A stretch of 64,000 nt of DNA from Halomonas sp. PR-M31 (lineage in GTDB: Bacteria > Pseudomonadota > Gammaproteobacteria > Pseudomonadales > Halomonadaceae). A program made the position numbers and the translations under genes. Below, in pieces: positions 47,531 to 57,534 of this stretch. The notes under the pieces are model-generated. The model had not been told where the DNA came from, ran no database searches, and saw only the letters and a program-made list of their open reading frames with translations. The stretch lies in contig NZ_JIBT01000045.1 in the NCBI RefSeq assembly GCF_001039575.1, positions 1 through 64,000 of the forward strand, given 5' to 3'. How positions within the stretch are numbered: position 1 is the first letter of the stretch; the number at the start of each line of letters is the position of its first letter.

Positions 47531-47857
47531 ATGTTCAAGGGCGGAATGGGTAACCTGATGAAGCAGGCCCAGGAAATGCAGGAAAAGATGCAGCAGGTGC
47601 AGGAGGAGATTGCCCAGGCTGAAGTGCTTGGTGAAGCAGGTGCGGGCATGATCAAGGTCACCATGAACGGTCGCCATGACGTGAGCAGGGTCGAGATCGA
47701 TCCCTCTCTCATGGAAGAAGACAAGGAAATGCTCGAAGATCTACTGGCCGCTGCGGTCAACGATGCGGTGCGCAAGGTCGAAAGCGCCTCCAAGGCCAAG
47801 ATGGAAGAGGCCACTTCCGGCTTGAACTTGCCCCCCGGCTTCAAGATGCCGTTCTAA
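47531..47857 (+). CDS. ybaB: YbaB/EbfC nucleoid-associated protein
   Basis: A 108-residue small DNA-binding protein with a Met/Gln-rich N-terminal coiled coil ([19 protein letters not shown]) and the family core [18 protein letters not shown]. It sits between dnaX and recR as in most bacteria, overlapping recR by one base (TAATG). Confidence 0.96.
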   Translation: MFKGGMGNLMKQAQEMQEKMQQVQEEIAQAEVLGEAGAGMIKVTMNGRHDVSRVEIDPSLMEEDKEMLEDLLAAAVNDAVRKVESASKAKMEEATSGLNLPPGFKMPF

Positions 47858-48462
47858 TGGGGTTTTCGCCGCTGGTCGATCGGCTGCTTGAAAGCCTTAG
47901 AGTACTTCCCGGTGTGGGACCGAAGACCGCTCAGCGCATGGCGCTGCATCTGTTGGAGCGTGATCGCGAAGGCGGGCAGCGGTTGACGGAGGTGTTGGCT
48001 CGTGCATTGACGGAGGTTGGCTATTGTCAGCGCTGCCGGACCCTCACGGAAGAAGATATCTGTGCACTGTGCAGCAGTTCTCGCCGGGACGAGGCGTTGC
48101 TATGTATCGTCGAGTCACCGGCGGACATGCTCGCCATCGAAGAAGCGGGGGGGTATCGTGGCCAGTATTATGTGCTGCATGGTCATCTTTCCCCGCTCGA
48201 TGGCATCGGCCCCGAAGACATTGGGCTCGACCGGCTCGATGGGCGTCTTGATGAGGGTGGGATCGAAGAGGTCATTCTCGCGACCAACCCTACCATCGAA
48301 GGTGAGGCGACAGCGCATTATATCGCTGAACAGCTACGCGAGCGGGGCATTCGCATGTCACGGTTGGCCTATGGAGTACCCATGGGCGGCGAGCTGGAAT
48401 ATGTCGACGGTGGCACCCTGAGTCGTGCCTTTAATGGCCGTCTGCCCTTTGGCGGCGAATGA
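47857..48462 (+). CDS. recR: recombination mediator RecR
   Basis: A 201-residue RecFOR-pathway protein. A helix-hairpin-helix ([20 protein letters not shown]) is followed by a C4 zinc finger ([16 protein letters not shown]), a Toprim domain with [14 protein letters not shown] and [15 protein letters not shown], and a C-terminal Walker-B-like region. It helps load RecA at gaps. It ends the dnaX operon. Confidence 0.97.
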   Translation: MGFSPLVDRLLESLRVLPGVGPKTAQRMALHLLERDREGGQRLTEVLARALTEVGYCQRCRTLTEEDICALCSSSRRDEALLCIVESPADMLAIEEAGGYRGQYYVLHGHLSPLDGIGPEDIGLDRLDGRLDEGGIEEVILATNPTIEGEATAHYIAEQLRERGIRMSRLAYGVPMGGELEYVDGGTLSRAFNGRLPFGGE

Positions 48463-48508
48463 TTCGCCCCATTCACAACAAGTATTCATATAGATAACTG
48501 AAGTCCAC

Positions 48509-49675
48509 ATGTCGCCAATCCCTGCGTTAACTCCTGCACTACACTGGATCGATACCCCGGACGCTCTTGAGCAAGCCTGTCAGGCACTTTCTGGCGCGCA
48601 GTATCTAGCCTTAGATACCGAGTTCATTCGCGAATCCAGTTTTCATCCGGTGCCCGCCCTTGTTCAATTGAGTGCTGGAGACGAGGTTTATCTGATCGAT
48701 CCCCAGGCGCTGGCACCTAATGCGGCCCTCATGCAATTGCTGGGACCGAACGGTCCGCTCAAGCTGCTGCACGCCTGCGGTGAGGATCTGGAAGTGTTGT
48801 CCCATTGGGCTGGCGCGCCGGTGGCGCCTTTGATCGATACCCAGCTGGCGCAGGCGTTGTTGAGCGAAGATGCGGCCATGAGCTATCAACGTCTGGTGGA
48901 GCGCTGGACTGGCGATGTGTTGGCCAAGGACGAAACCCGTTCCGATTGGCTGGAACGACCCCTCAGCGACGCCCAGTGTCGCTACGCGGCCCTGGACGTG
49001 GCCTATCTGCCCATCATTTGGCCCCGGCAGCGGGAAGCCCTGATGGAGCTGGGTCGCCTGGAGTGGCTCGAAACGGACTGCGCCGCACTGATAGCCCAGG
49101 CAGGCCGCGACCCGGTCGAAGACAGCGAGTGGTATCGCCGCAATCGGCAGCTATGGCGTCTCAACCCACGCGCCTCGGCCACTTATCAGCAGCTGACCGT
49201 CTGGCGGGAAGCGGAGGTTCGAGAGCGTAACATGCCGCGTAACTGGCTGGTCAGCGACAAGATTCTGTTCGCCATTGCGGAAGCTCAACCGCGCAATCGC
49301 TACGAATTGGCTTCCGTGGAGGGGGTCAAGCCAGCCATGGTCAAGCGCGAGGGGGATGTGCTGTTGGCGATAGTACGCAGTACGGCGGATCTGACATCGC
49401 AGCAGCTTCCCAACCCTTTGCCTTCGCCCCTGACGGGTCCTTTCAAGCGCCGACTCAAAGCGCTCAAGCAGGTCGTTAGCGATAAGGCTCAACGGCTTGG
49501 GATCGCCGCCGAGATATTGGCGCGTCGCCGCCAGCTCGAAGAACTGGTGATTGCGGATATGAAACGCCTGCCATTGCCCCTTCCATCCGGATGGCGTGGG
49601 GAATTGCTCAATGACGCTTTCAAGCATGCGCTAGGCGATAGTAAGGCTGATCGTCACGCTGTGGGGGGTGGCTGA
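48509..49675 (+). CDS. rnd: ribonuclease D
   Basis: A 388-residue 3'-5' exoribonuclease that trims tRNA precursors. The DEDDy nuclease domain has LALDTEFIRESSF, LLHACGEDLEVLSHW, and YAALDVAYL with the catalytic Tyr and Asp. One clear HRDC domain (AVWREAEVRERNMPRNWLV-like segment) and a second C-terminal helical domain follow. It overlaps ycgL by one base (TGATG), forming the rnd-ycgL-ycgN cluster. Confidence 0.94.
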   Translation: MSPIPALTPALHWIDTPDALEQACQALSGAQYLALDTEFIRESSFHPVPALVQLSAGDEVYLIDPQALAPNAALMQLLGPNGPLKLLHACGEDLEVLSHWAGAPVAPLIDTQLAQALLSEDAAMSYQRLVERWTGDVLAKDETRSDWLERPLSDAQCRYAALDVAYLPIIWPRQREALMELGRLEWLETDCAALIAQAGRDPVEDSEWYRRNRQLWRLNPRASATYQQLTVWREAEVRERNMPRNWLVSDKILFAIAEAQPRNRYELASVEGVKPAMVKREGDVLLAIVRSTADLTSQQLPNPLPSPLTGPFKRRLKALKQVVSDKAQRLGIAAEILARRRQLEELVIADMKRLPLPLPSGWRGELLNDAFKHALGDSKADRHAVGGG

Positions 49676-49965
49676 TGCGCAGATTGGTGTGTGAGATTTT
49701 CAAGAGTTCGCGCAAGGAGGAGATGTATCTATACGTCGATAAGCTTAGAGGTCTCATCGACGTGCCAGAAGCGCTGCTAGAAGGCTTCGGCAAACCTATA
49801 TCCGTCATGACGCTGCTGCTTGACGAAGACAAGAAACTGGCTCGCGTTGACGCTGTCCGGATAATGAAAGCCATTCATGAAAAGGGCTTCTATTTTCAAT
49901 TGCCTCCTGCCAAGGAGGAGTATCTACTCGATTTGTACCGCACGCCCACCGAAGCGCGATACTAA
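49675..49965 (+). CDS. ycgL: YcgL domain protein
   Basis: A 96-residue member of the YcgL (DUF709) family with CEIFKSSRKEEMYLYVDKL near the start and GFYFQLPPAKEEYL near the end. It starts in the rnd stop codon. The fold is known from structures; the function is not. Confidence 0.93.
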   Translation: MRRLVCEIFKSSRKEEMYLYVDKLRGLIDVPEALLEGFGKPISVMTLLLDEDKKLARVDAVRIMKAIHEKGFYFQLPPAKEEYLLDLYRTPTEARY

Positions 49966-49995
49966 GCGCTTGGGTAGCTGCGATCAGGAGGCGAC

Positions 49996-50445
49996 ATGCG
50001 TGAACGTTTCTGGGAGCGCTTTTCTTTGGAGGAGCTGGACCATGAGGAATGGGAAGCGCTATGCGATGGATGCGGACGTTGCTGTCTGATCAAGCTCGAG
50101 GATGAAGACAGTGGCGACGTCCTTACCCTGGACGTTGCCTGCAAACTGCTCGATACCCAGCAATGCCGCTGCCAGGATTACCCCCATCGTTTCGCTCGCG
50201 TACCTGCCTGCACTCAAATGAGCCTGCAGACCCTGCGTGATTTTCATTGGCTGCCGGACACCTGTGCCTATCGCCGGCTTCATGAAGGACGAGGCCTGGC
50301 AGATTGGCATCCGTTGATTTCAAAAACTTCAAAAAGTGTGCATCGCGCTCGGGTCAGCGTCGCCCATTTCGCTGTTTCCGAGCGCGATGTTTCCGAGGAC
50401 AAATGGGAAGATCATGTCATCGCCGTGCTGCCTTGCGAGGATTGA
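49996..50445 (+). CDS. ycgN: YcgN-family cysteine-cluster protein (UPF0260)
   Basis: A 149-residue protein with the putative metal cluster motif CDGCGRCCLIKLED (residues 23-36), further Cys in LDTQQCRCQDYPHRF, and C-terminal Cys in VPACTQ and LPDTCAYR. This is the YcgN/CxxCxxCC family, possibly binding zinc or an Fe-S cluster. AGGAGG precedes the ATG. Third gene of rnd-ycgL-ycgN. Confidence 0.93.
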   Translation: MRERFWERFSLEELDHEEWEALCDGCGRCCLIKLEDEDSGDVLTLDVACKLLDTQQCRCQDYPHRFARVPACTQMSLQTLRDFHWLPDTCAYRRLHEGRGLADWHPLISKTSKSVHRARVSVAHFAVSERDVSEDKWEDHVIAVLPCED

Positions 50446-50463
50446 AAACAGCGTCCTTTTGGT

Positions 50464-52521
50464 TCAGGCAGCCACTTCTGACAATCCCAGTGCCCAGAGA
50501 ATGAATCCGTCCTGACGCGCATTGTCCCGCCACGCCTTGAAGCGACCGGACGCACCGCCATGACCCGCTTCCATGTCCGTGTGCAGCAGTACCGGCCCTC
50601 GTGCCGTATCCAGTTCCACCAAGCGGGCATAGAGCTTGGCCGGTTCCCAGTACGGGACCCGCGAATCATGCCAGCTGCCTTGCAGGAACACCGCCGGGTA
50701 AGGCTGGGTCGTCAGATTGTCCAGGGGGGAGTATGCTCGTATACGTCGCCGGGCCTCCGGCTCCTCGGGGTTGCCCCATTCGGTATATTCCGCGGTAGTC
50801 AAGGGGAGATCCGGGTTTTCCATGGTGCGCAGCACATCGACGAAGGGCACATCGAGCACCGCGGCACAAAATGCCTGGGGGTCAAGATTGAGACTGGCCC
50901 CCACCAGCAGGCCGCCTGCGCTGGCGCCATAGGCGGCAATACGCTCGCCGTCCGCCAGGTTTGCCTCCACCAGCGCGTGACGTACCGCCAGGAAGTCGTG
51001 AAAACTGTTTTCCTTATGCTCGAGCTTACCCGCCAGATACCAGGGCTCACCGCGATCACCGCCGCCTCGCACATGGGCCACTGCAAACGCCATGCCCCGG
51101 GACAAGAGCTCCAGGCGCGAGACCGAAAACCAGGGATCGAGCACTTCGCCATAGGCGCCATAGCCGTACAGCAGTGTCGGGAGCGGTTTCTTTCCGAGTA
51201 AATCCCGGCGGGCTACCACGGATACGGGAATACGCTCTCCGTCCGGTGCCGTGGCCCAGTGTCGCTGGCAAACAAGCTGCTCCGGGAGCAGATCGCCATG
51301 AATCGGCATGGCCTTGAGCAGGCGTCGTTCGCCACTGTCCAGATCCTGCTCGATCCAGCGGGGTGGCAGGGTAAAGGATTCTTCTCTCAGCCTTAACTTT
51401 CTGGCGTCGAAATCCGGCGTGTCTCCCAACATCAGGCTGCAGGGCGACTCCGGCAGCGGCAAGCGATAATCCTTGTCGAGGGTATGACAAGAATCGAATT
51501 CCATGACCCGAAGATGCATCTGCGCTTCATGATGGTCGCGCTCGGCGATCACCAGACCCCAGTCGAAGGCATCGATGTCTTCCAGGGTATGGGTTTGCCG
51601 ATGGGACAGCAGAGGTTGCCACTGATCGGGATGATCCTCCGGGGCCACATCGAGCCGAAAATGGGGCGCTTCGCGATTATGCAGGACATAAAAGTGGCCA
51701 GGGCGATGGTCGATGCCATACTCCACGCCGCTTTCCCGGGGTTTTACGCAGCGGGGTGGCGTCTGGGGCGAGTTGGCGGGTATCAGGTGACACTCCGAGG
51801 TGTCCTTTGACGCGGTTTCCAGTATCAGCCATTGACGCGAGCGGGTCTTGCCCATGCCGACCCAGAATTCCGGATCGCTTTCTTCGAAGACCAGCCGGGA
51901 ATTTTGGGTATCCAGCATGAAACACCAGACGCTGGCGGGGCGCTGAGTTGCATCGTAGCGGGTATACAAGAGCGTGCGATCATCCTCCGCCCAAGTCAGC
52001 TCCGGGCCAATATCACGTAAAAGCTTGCGCGGCGTCCCGCCCGGCAACTGACGCAGGTAGAGATCGAAATACTCGTTCCCTTGACTGTCCTCGGTCCAGG
52101 CAAGCCACTGCTCGTCCGGTGAAATGGCCATATCGCCCAGTTCGAAATAGGATTGCTCCGCCGCTCTTGCCTCGAGATCGAGCACCGACTGTCTGGCGGT
52201 ATCATCATCATTGGGGTGGCGCCACCAGTGTGAATAGTCCGCGTCCGGGGCGGTCTCACTCCAATAGGTATAACGTTCTAGCGGGGTTTTCAGACCGGTA
52301 ACCGCAAGCTCGCGTCGTGCCAGATGCCCTTGATAAAGGTCCTCGATCAAAGGCTCGAGCGGGGCCAGCCACTTGGCACACTGGGTGTTGGCATTCTCGA
52401 GAAAATCGATCACTCGCGAATCGTCCCGATCTTCGAGCCAATGCCAATGAGGATCTTCGGCGCGTTTGTAGCGCGTGACAGATGAGCAGTGTGACGGGCG
52501 AATCGGCGGCTGTGCTTTCAT
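50464..52521 (-). CDS. oligopeptidase B (prolyl oligopeptidase family S9A)
   Basis: A 685-residue serine peptidase equal in length to E. coli PtrB (686). An N-terminal beta-propeller precedes an alpha/beta hydrolase domain with LLYGYGAYGEVLDPWFS, the nucleophile in AAYGASAGGLLVGASLN, Asp in the WHDSRVPYWEP region, and His in EAGHGGASGRF. It cleaves short peptides after basic residues. The start at 52521 (MKAQPPIRPS) is preferred; the open frame to 52590 would overlap the divergent gene. Confidence 0.92.
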   Translation of the reverse strand: MKAQPPIRPSHCSSVTRYKRAEDPHWHWLEDRDDSRVIDFLENANTQCAKWLAPLEPLIEDLYQGHLARRELAVTGLKTPLERYTYWSETAPDADYSHWWRHPNDDDTARQSVLDLEARAAEQSYFELGDMAISPDEQWLAWTEDSQGNEYFDLYLRQLPGGTPRKLLRDIGPELTWAEDDRTLLYTRYDATQRPASVWCFMLDTQNSRLVFEESDPEFWVGMGKTRSRQWLILETASKDTSECHLIPANSPQTPPRCVKPRESGVEYGIDHRPGHFYVLHNREAPHFRLDVAPEDHPDQWQPLLSHRQTHTLEDIDAFDWGLVIAERDHHEAQMHLRVMEFDSCHTLDKDYRLPLPESPCSLMLGDTPDFDARKLRLREESFTLPPRWIEQDLDSGERRLLKAMPIHGDLLPEQLVCQRHWATAPDGERIPVSVVARRDLLGKKPLPTLLYGYGAYGEVLDPWFSVSRLELLSRGMAFAVAHVRGGGDRGEPWYLAGKLEHKENSFHDFLAVRHALVEANLADGERIAAYGASAGGLLVGASLNLDPQAFCAAVLDVPFVDVLRTMENPDLPLTTAEYTEWGNPEEPEARRRIRAYSPLDNLTTQPYPAVFLQGSWHDSRVPYWEPAKLYARLVELDTARGPVLLHTDMEAGHGGASGRFKAWRDNARQDGFILWALGLSEVAA

Positions 52522-52570
52522 TGGACGCGGTGTACCATGATCAACGAGTTCAGGACAAGGAAATAAAGTG

Positions 52571-52999
52571 ATGTTGATATCCGACTCCATGCCATTGCTA
52601 TGGCTGAGTTATCTTGCATTGTCGCTGTTTGTACTAGTGACTGGCTACCTCGGGATTCGCTGGTTGCCTCGATTACCACGTTTTGCAATCACTGGGTTGG
52701 TGGCAGGCCTGTTATGGATGCCTGCCGGATTCACGCTGTCTCGAATCGAGGGTCAAGACCCCTACGAAGGCTTGGCACCGGCAGTGGTGGTGAGCGGTAT
52801 TGCGTTTTTGCAGAATGCGTCAAAGACCTTCGGTAGTGCCTTGGTGCTGTTGTTGCTAGGAGCCGGGCTTGGAATCGCGCTGGGTGCCTTACTGTGGGGA
52901 TTTCTGCGTCAGCGGCGTTCTGGCACACAACAAGAACACGCTCGGCAGGATCGTCCACAGGCCACTTCCTCGCAACGACGAGATCCGATGGTGAGTTGA
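52571..52999 (+). CDS. hypothetical inner-membrane protein before the VWA gene
   Basis: A 142-residue protein with about three membrane segments (WLSYLALSLFVLVTGYLGI, FAITGLVAGLLWMPAGF, LVLLLLGAGLGIALGALLW) and a polar C-terminal tail. AGGAA precedes GTG 52568/ATG 52571. It is 7 bases from the VWA gene and so belongs to that operon. I do not recognise its family. Confidence 0.75.
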   Translation: MLISDSMPLLWLSYLALSLFVLVTGYLGIRWLPRLPRFAITGLVAGLLWMPAGFTLSRIEGQDPYEGLAPAVVVSGIAFLQNASKTFGSALVLLLLGAGLGIALGALLWGFLRQRRSGTQQEHARQDRPQATSSQRRDPMVS

Positions 53000-53006
53000 G
53001 AGGACA

Positions 53007-54812
53007 ATGACGATGCGCTTACTGGTTGCCGGAATGTTGATGTTCTTCCTGCTCGTAGCTTCGGGTAGCTGGGCTCAGGAACAGGACAAGAAAGCTATCG
53101 AAAAGGACGACGATGCCGACGTGCGCCTGGTCGTCGATGTGTCCGGCAGCATGAAACAAAACGACCCCAATCGCCTGGGAAATAGCGCTCTCGAGTTATT
53201 GGTCTCTTTGCTACCTTCAGGAGTTACCGGCGGGCTATGGACGTTTGGCAGCGAGGTGAACAACCCGCTGCCTGCCTCGACGGTCGATTCAGCGTGGCGC
53301 AAGCGTGCATTGGCGTTAAAACCTGCCTTGTCCAACTATCAGCAGTTCACCGATATCGAGCGTGCGGTACGAGAGGCGGTCAAGGCAGGCGCGAACGGAA
53401 CAAGACGAAATCTGATTCTGTTCACCGATGGCGTCGTCGATATTCCTGCTAATGGCAATGATAAGCGCCAGCAGGACGCCGCTTCTCGCAAGCGACTGTT
53501 GAATGAGTTGATTCCTGAACTCGCCCAGGAAGGCGTCGTCATTCATACCATCGCCTTCTCACCGGATGTGGATCAGTCCCTGGCGCAGCAAATGGCGGGG
53601 GAAACGGGCGGGCTTGCAGTAGTCGCCGAATCTCCCGAAGCATTGTTGCGTGCCTTCCTGGACGTGGTCGATCGTATCTTTCCTGTCGATCAAGTGCCCT
53701 TGGAAGACGGTCGCTTTGCCATCGATGAGCAAATCGACGGCTTCTCGGCTCTCTTGTTTCATGGACCCAATGCATCGGCGCTGACGCTGATAGGCCCTGA
53801 CGGCGAGCGTTATACTGCGGGCGATCATCCTGATAACGTTCAATGGCAGGCGCAGAATCGCTTCGATATCATCACCGTACCGCAACCGGAGACAGGACAG
53901 TGGCGCATTGAAGGTCCTGTCGGAGAGGGTAGCCGTATCAATATCGATTCATCTCTGTCCCTGCGCAGCGCCGAATTGCCCACGGTGCTTTACATGGATT
54001 TCGTCACTCGACTCGAAGCCTGGGTGGAAGGACAGGGCACTCTTAAAAAGCCAAATGGTAAACCCGCCGATCTGACACTTCGTGCCGAGCTTGCAAACGC
54101 GCAAGGGCAAACCGTTCGCACGGTGCAACTGACCTCAGACAACGGGCATTTTTCAGGAAGCCTGCCAGCACCGGATTTCGTCGGCAACGCGCGGTTGTCG
54201 TTGATGGCAAGCAGCGAGGGTTTCCAGCGTTTGCGTCAGCAAGCAGTCAATGTACTGCCGGCGGTCAGCGCTCAGGTCGATCAACCGGCCACTCAGGTCA
54301 AGCTGCAAGCGGAATATCCGCTTCTAAGCGATGACAACACCCGTATAAAAGCACGGCTGCAAGGTGAAGAGCTGCCCGTGGTTACCGTCGATTCGACGGA
54401 GTGGCGCATCGACTTGCCGGAGCTTGATCCGTCTATCTCATTGCCGCTTCGTTTGACGGCTACCGCAACCCTTGGAAGTGAAACCCGCGTTCTCGAATTA
54501 CCGGCATTGACCCTCAATGATGATGCGCGCAGGGGCTTGGGGGATGCTAGCCTGGATCGCCAAGGGCTCAGCGGCGAACGTATGGAAGAAACACCCACTG
54601 ACGCCAAACCGGATGCCACCTTGGCGGAAAAGCTCAACGCGAAGCTTAGCCGTATCGCCAACACGGTGCCGCGCCTGTTGCGAGACCATTATGACGATCC
54701 TGCAGGATGGCTGGCGATTGTCGCTGGCATCATTTTGCTGTGTATCATTGCATTATGGCGCCGCCACGCCATTCATCGGCGGCGTCAGCAAAGAGAGGAG
54801 CCGCATGTGTGA
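53007..54812 (+). CDS. exported VWA-domain protein (TIGR03503-like)
   Basis: A 601-residue protein with a signal peptide (LMFFLLVASGSWAQ) and a von Willebrand A domain with MIDAS motif DVSGSMKQND (from residue 44) and LILFTDGVVDI. Beta-rich domains follow (about 230-510), then one C-terminal membrane helix (WLAIVAGIILLCIIALW) with a basic cytoplasmic tail. This places the VWA domain in the periplasm. The layout matches the TIGR03503 group found in marine gammaproteobacteria; role unknown. Its end overlaps the YafJ-like gene by 8 bases. Confidence 0.85.
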   Translation: MTMRLLVAGMLMFFLLVASGSWAQEQDKKAIEKDDDADVRLVVDVSGSMKQNDPNRLGNSALELLVSLLPSGVTGGLWTFGSEVNNPLPASTVDSAWRKRALALKPALSNYQQFTDIERAVREAVKAGANGTRRNLILFTDGVVDIPANGNDKRQQDAASRKRLLNELIPELAQEGVVIHTIAFSPDVDQSLAQQMAGETGGLAVVAESPEALLRAFLDVVDRIFPVDQVPLEDGRFAIDEQIDGFSALLFHGPNASALTLIGPDGERYTAGDHPDNVQWQAQNRFDIITVPQPETGQWRIEGPVGEGSRINIDSSLSLRSAELPTVLYMDFVTRLEAWVEGQGTLKKPNGKPADLTLRAELANAQGQTVRTVQLTSDNGHFSGSLPAPDFVGNARLSLMASSEGFQRLRQQAVNVLPAVSAQVDQPATQVKLQAEYPLLSDDNTRIKARLQGEELPVVTVDSTEWRIDLPELDPSISLPLRLTATATLGSETRVLELPALTLNDDARRGLGDASLDRQGLSGERMEETPTDAKPDATLAEKLNAKLSRIANTVPRLLRDHYDDPAGWLAIVAGIILLCIIALWRRHAIHRRRQQREEPHV

Positions 54813-55593
54813 ATTGCTTGGCATGAGTGCCAACGTACCCACTGACATTTGTTTCAGTTTCAGCGGTTTCTTGCGTCGTGGCGGGGACACTGGACCCCAT
54901 GGCGACGGCTGGGGAATTGCCTTTTATGAGCAGGGAGGCTATCGCGAGTTCAGGGACCCCCATCCTTCCTCCGCATCGCCCATTGCTCGCTTGATCTGCG
55001 ATTACCCGATCAAGTCGAACATCGTGATCAGTCATATCCGCCAAGCCAACGTCGGCGCTGTCGGGCTGGCCAACACCCACCCCTATACCCGGGAAATGTG
55101 GGGACGCCAGTGGTGCTATGCCCACAACGGTCAGCTCGAAGGATGGCAGGCGCTTGAATTATCGTTCTACCGCCCGGTAGGCAGTACTGACAGCGAACAT
55201 GCGTTTTGCTGGCTGTTGGGCGAGCTGCGCCAGCAGTTCCCGGAGCCACCGGAAGATCCGCAACCCCTGTGGGCAGCGCTTCATCGGCTGTGTGAACGAT
55301 TGAGAGCTCTAGGCGTATTTAATCTGCTCCTTTCCGACGGTCGGCATCTTTACTGTTTCTGTTCCACGAAGCTCGTCCATATCACCCGGCGAGCGCCTTT
55401 CGGTAAGGCCCAGCTGCGTGACGCGGATCTTGTCGTCGATTTCGTCGAACACACGACCTGCAATGACATCGTATCGGTGATTGCAACGGAAGCGTTGACC
55501 GACAACGAGGCGTGGATGCGAATGGCGCCCGGGGAGTTGCTGGTATGGCATCAGGGAGAGGTATTGGCCCGTTATTCTACTGCGGATCTATAG
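54805..55593 (+). CDS. yafJ: class II glutamine amidotransferase, YafJ-like
   Basis: A 262-residue Ntn-type glutaminase domain. The N-terminal CELLGMSANVPTDICFSF exposes Cys2 as nucleophile; HGDGWGIAFY, SHIRQANVG, NTHPYTREMWGR and YAHNGQL are the glutamine-binding loops. It closely follows E. coli YafJ in sequence pattern. EgtC of the ergothioneine pathway belongs to the same superfamily, but the YafJ signature and the distance from egtBD argue against that role. The start at 54805 has AGAGGAG ahead. Confidence 0.93.
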   Translation: MCELLGMSANVPTDICFSFSGFLRRGGDTGPHGDGWGIAFYEQGGYREFRDPHPSSASPIARLICDYPIKSNIVISHIRQANVGAVGLANTHPYTREMWGRQWCYAHNGQLEGWQALELSFYRPVGSTDSEHAFCWLLGELRQQFPEPPEDPQPLWAALHRLCERLRALGVFNLLLSDGRHLYCFCSTKLVHITRRAPFGKAQLRDADLVVDFVEHTTCNDIVSVIATEALTDNEAWMRMAPGELLVWHQGEVLARYSTADL

Positions 55594-55761
55594 AGCAGAT
55601 AAGTTGTAAACCATAGTTTCAAGCGGGTGTTTTAACGTAGTCGACGCTGGTAGGCTTATGTCAAACGCTAACGCTTCTGCCAAATGCGCTTTTCAAACGC
55701 CGGCTGGCCGGGGCAACAACAAGAAATCGCTGACGAGCGACAGAACCGCGGAGAGTTGACC

Positions 55762-57443
55762 ATGAGCCAGCCCACCACTGAAACCATCCTGTCGGGTCCA
55801 TCTCTGAAGGGAATGGACGCTTACACATCGGTGATGGATATCTTTCATGCCTCGATCAAGCGTTTTTCCGACAAGCCCGCTTTCAGCTGCATGGGAAAGT
55901 TGTTGACCTATCGGGAGCTGGAGCTTCTTTCGGCGGACTTCGCCGCCTGGCTACAGCATGAAACCGATCTCGAACCTGGCGACCGGATTGCCATTCAGTT
56001 GCCCAATGTCCTGCAGTTTCCAGTAGCGGTCTTCGGCGCGCTGCGTGCCGGTCTGGTGGTGGTCAATACCAACCCGCTCTACACGGAGCGGGAAATGCAG
56101 CACCAGTTCAGCGACTCCGGGGCCAAAGCAATCGTCATTCTTGCCAACGTCGCGGACAAGCTGGAGCGCATTATCGAACGTACCGAGATCAAGCACATAG
56201 TCGTCACCGAGATTGGTGACCTGCATGGCTTCCCCAAGCGTCAGCTGATCAACGCCGTAGTCAAGCATGTCAAGAAGATGGTGCCGCGTTACTCGCTGCC
56301 CGGACACATCGGCTTTCGCCAGGCCTTAGAGAAAGGCCATGGGCTCGAACATAGCGATATTTCGCGTAACCTTGAGGATACCGCAGCGCTGCAATACACC
56401 GGCGGCACTACCGGTCTTGCCAAGGGGGCGATGCTCACCCATACCAACCTGATCGCCAATATGCTGCAGGCGAGGGTGTTGATGTCGGGCATATTCGAGG
56501 AAGGCAGCGAAACCATCGTGGCGCCGTTGCCGGTCTATCACATCTATACCTTTACCGTGAATTGTCTGCTGATGATGGACACGGGTAACCACACCGTACT
56601 GATCACCAATCCACGGGATATCAATGGCTTCATCAAGACGTTGAAATCCACCAGGTACACCGGCTTCGTCGGCCTCAATACCCTGTTCAACGCTCTGTGC
56701 AACCGGGATGAGTTTCGCGCCCTGGACTTCTCTTCCTTGAAACTGACCATCTCCGGTGGCATGGCGCTGACCAAGGCTGCGGCCAAGCGCTGGGAAGAGG
56801 TGACTGGCTGTGCGGTGACCGAAGGGTATGGACTGACGGAAACCTCGCCCATCGTTTCCTTCAACCCGCCGGAAGCGATTCAACTCGGCACCATCGGCAA
56901 GCCGGTATCCGGAACCTCGGTCAAGGTCATTGATGGGGATGATAAGAGCCTGCCCTTTGGCGAGATGGGGGAGCTGTGCGTGAAAGGCCCTCAGGTGATG
57001 AAAGGCTACTGGCAGCGCCCGGCAGAGACTGCAAGGTGCTCGACGATGAAGGATGGTTGCGGACCGGCGATATCGCGGTACTCCAGGATGATGGCTATAT
57101 TCGCATCGTCGATCGCAAGAAGGACATGATCATCGTCTCCGGTTTCAACGTCTATCCCAATGAGGTCGAGGACGTGGTGGTGGCCCATCCCGAGGTGATC
57201 GAAGCCGCCGCGGTCGGCGTGCCGGATGAGACCAATGGCGAAACCATCAAGCTCTTTGTGGTGGCACGCAGCCAGAATCTGGACGCGGAGACGCTACGTG
57301 CCTGGTGCCGCAAGGAGCTTGCCGCCTACAAGGTGCCCAAGCTGATCGAGTTTCGCGATGAGCTACCTAAGACCAATGTAGGCAAGGTACTGCGGCGAGA
57401 ACTGCGTGACGACAAGGGAGAAACAACCCTATCGCCACGATGA
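55762..57443 (+). CDS. fadD: long-chain fatty acid-CoA ligase, one-base frameshift
   Basis: About 560 residues once joined (E. coli FadD has 561). The AMP-binding signature [26 protein letters not shown], and [20 protein letters not shown] with [12 protein letters not shown] are the ANL-enzyme motifs. The frame breaks at 57030-57034: ACTGCAAGGTGC should be ACTGCCAAGGTGC, giving [18 protein letters not shown]. The start at 55762 follows GGAGAG; the open frame begins earlier at 55684 without a site. It activates fatty acids for beta-oxidation or lipid synthesis. Confidence 0.92.
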
Positions 57444-57478
57444 ACAGGATCGATTAGGCTACCCCGCCATCCAAGCGA

Positions 57479-57515
57479 TATAATGTGTCTTTTGCCCCGG
57501 CATCGCCGGGGCAAA
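57479..57515 (+). promoter_or_regulatory. -10 box and leader hairpin before hrpA
   Basis: A consensus TATAAT (57479-57484) predicts a start near 57491, exactly where an 11-bp inverted repeat TTTGCCCCGGC/GCCGGGGCAAA (57491-57515, loop ATC) begins. No T-run follows, so it is more likely a 5' stabilising hairpin than a terminator. A matching -35 box is not obvious. Confidence 0.45.
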
Positions 57516-57534
57516 CTGTCTCATATCATCTTCA

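Noticed and set aside
54805-55593. EgtC of the ergothioneine pathway
   Set aside because: The sequence follows YafJ (CELLGMSANVPTDICFSF), and the gene is 33 kb from egtBD in a different operon.
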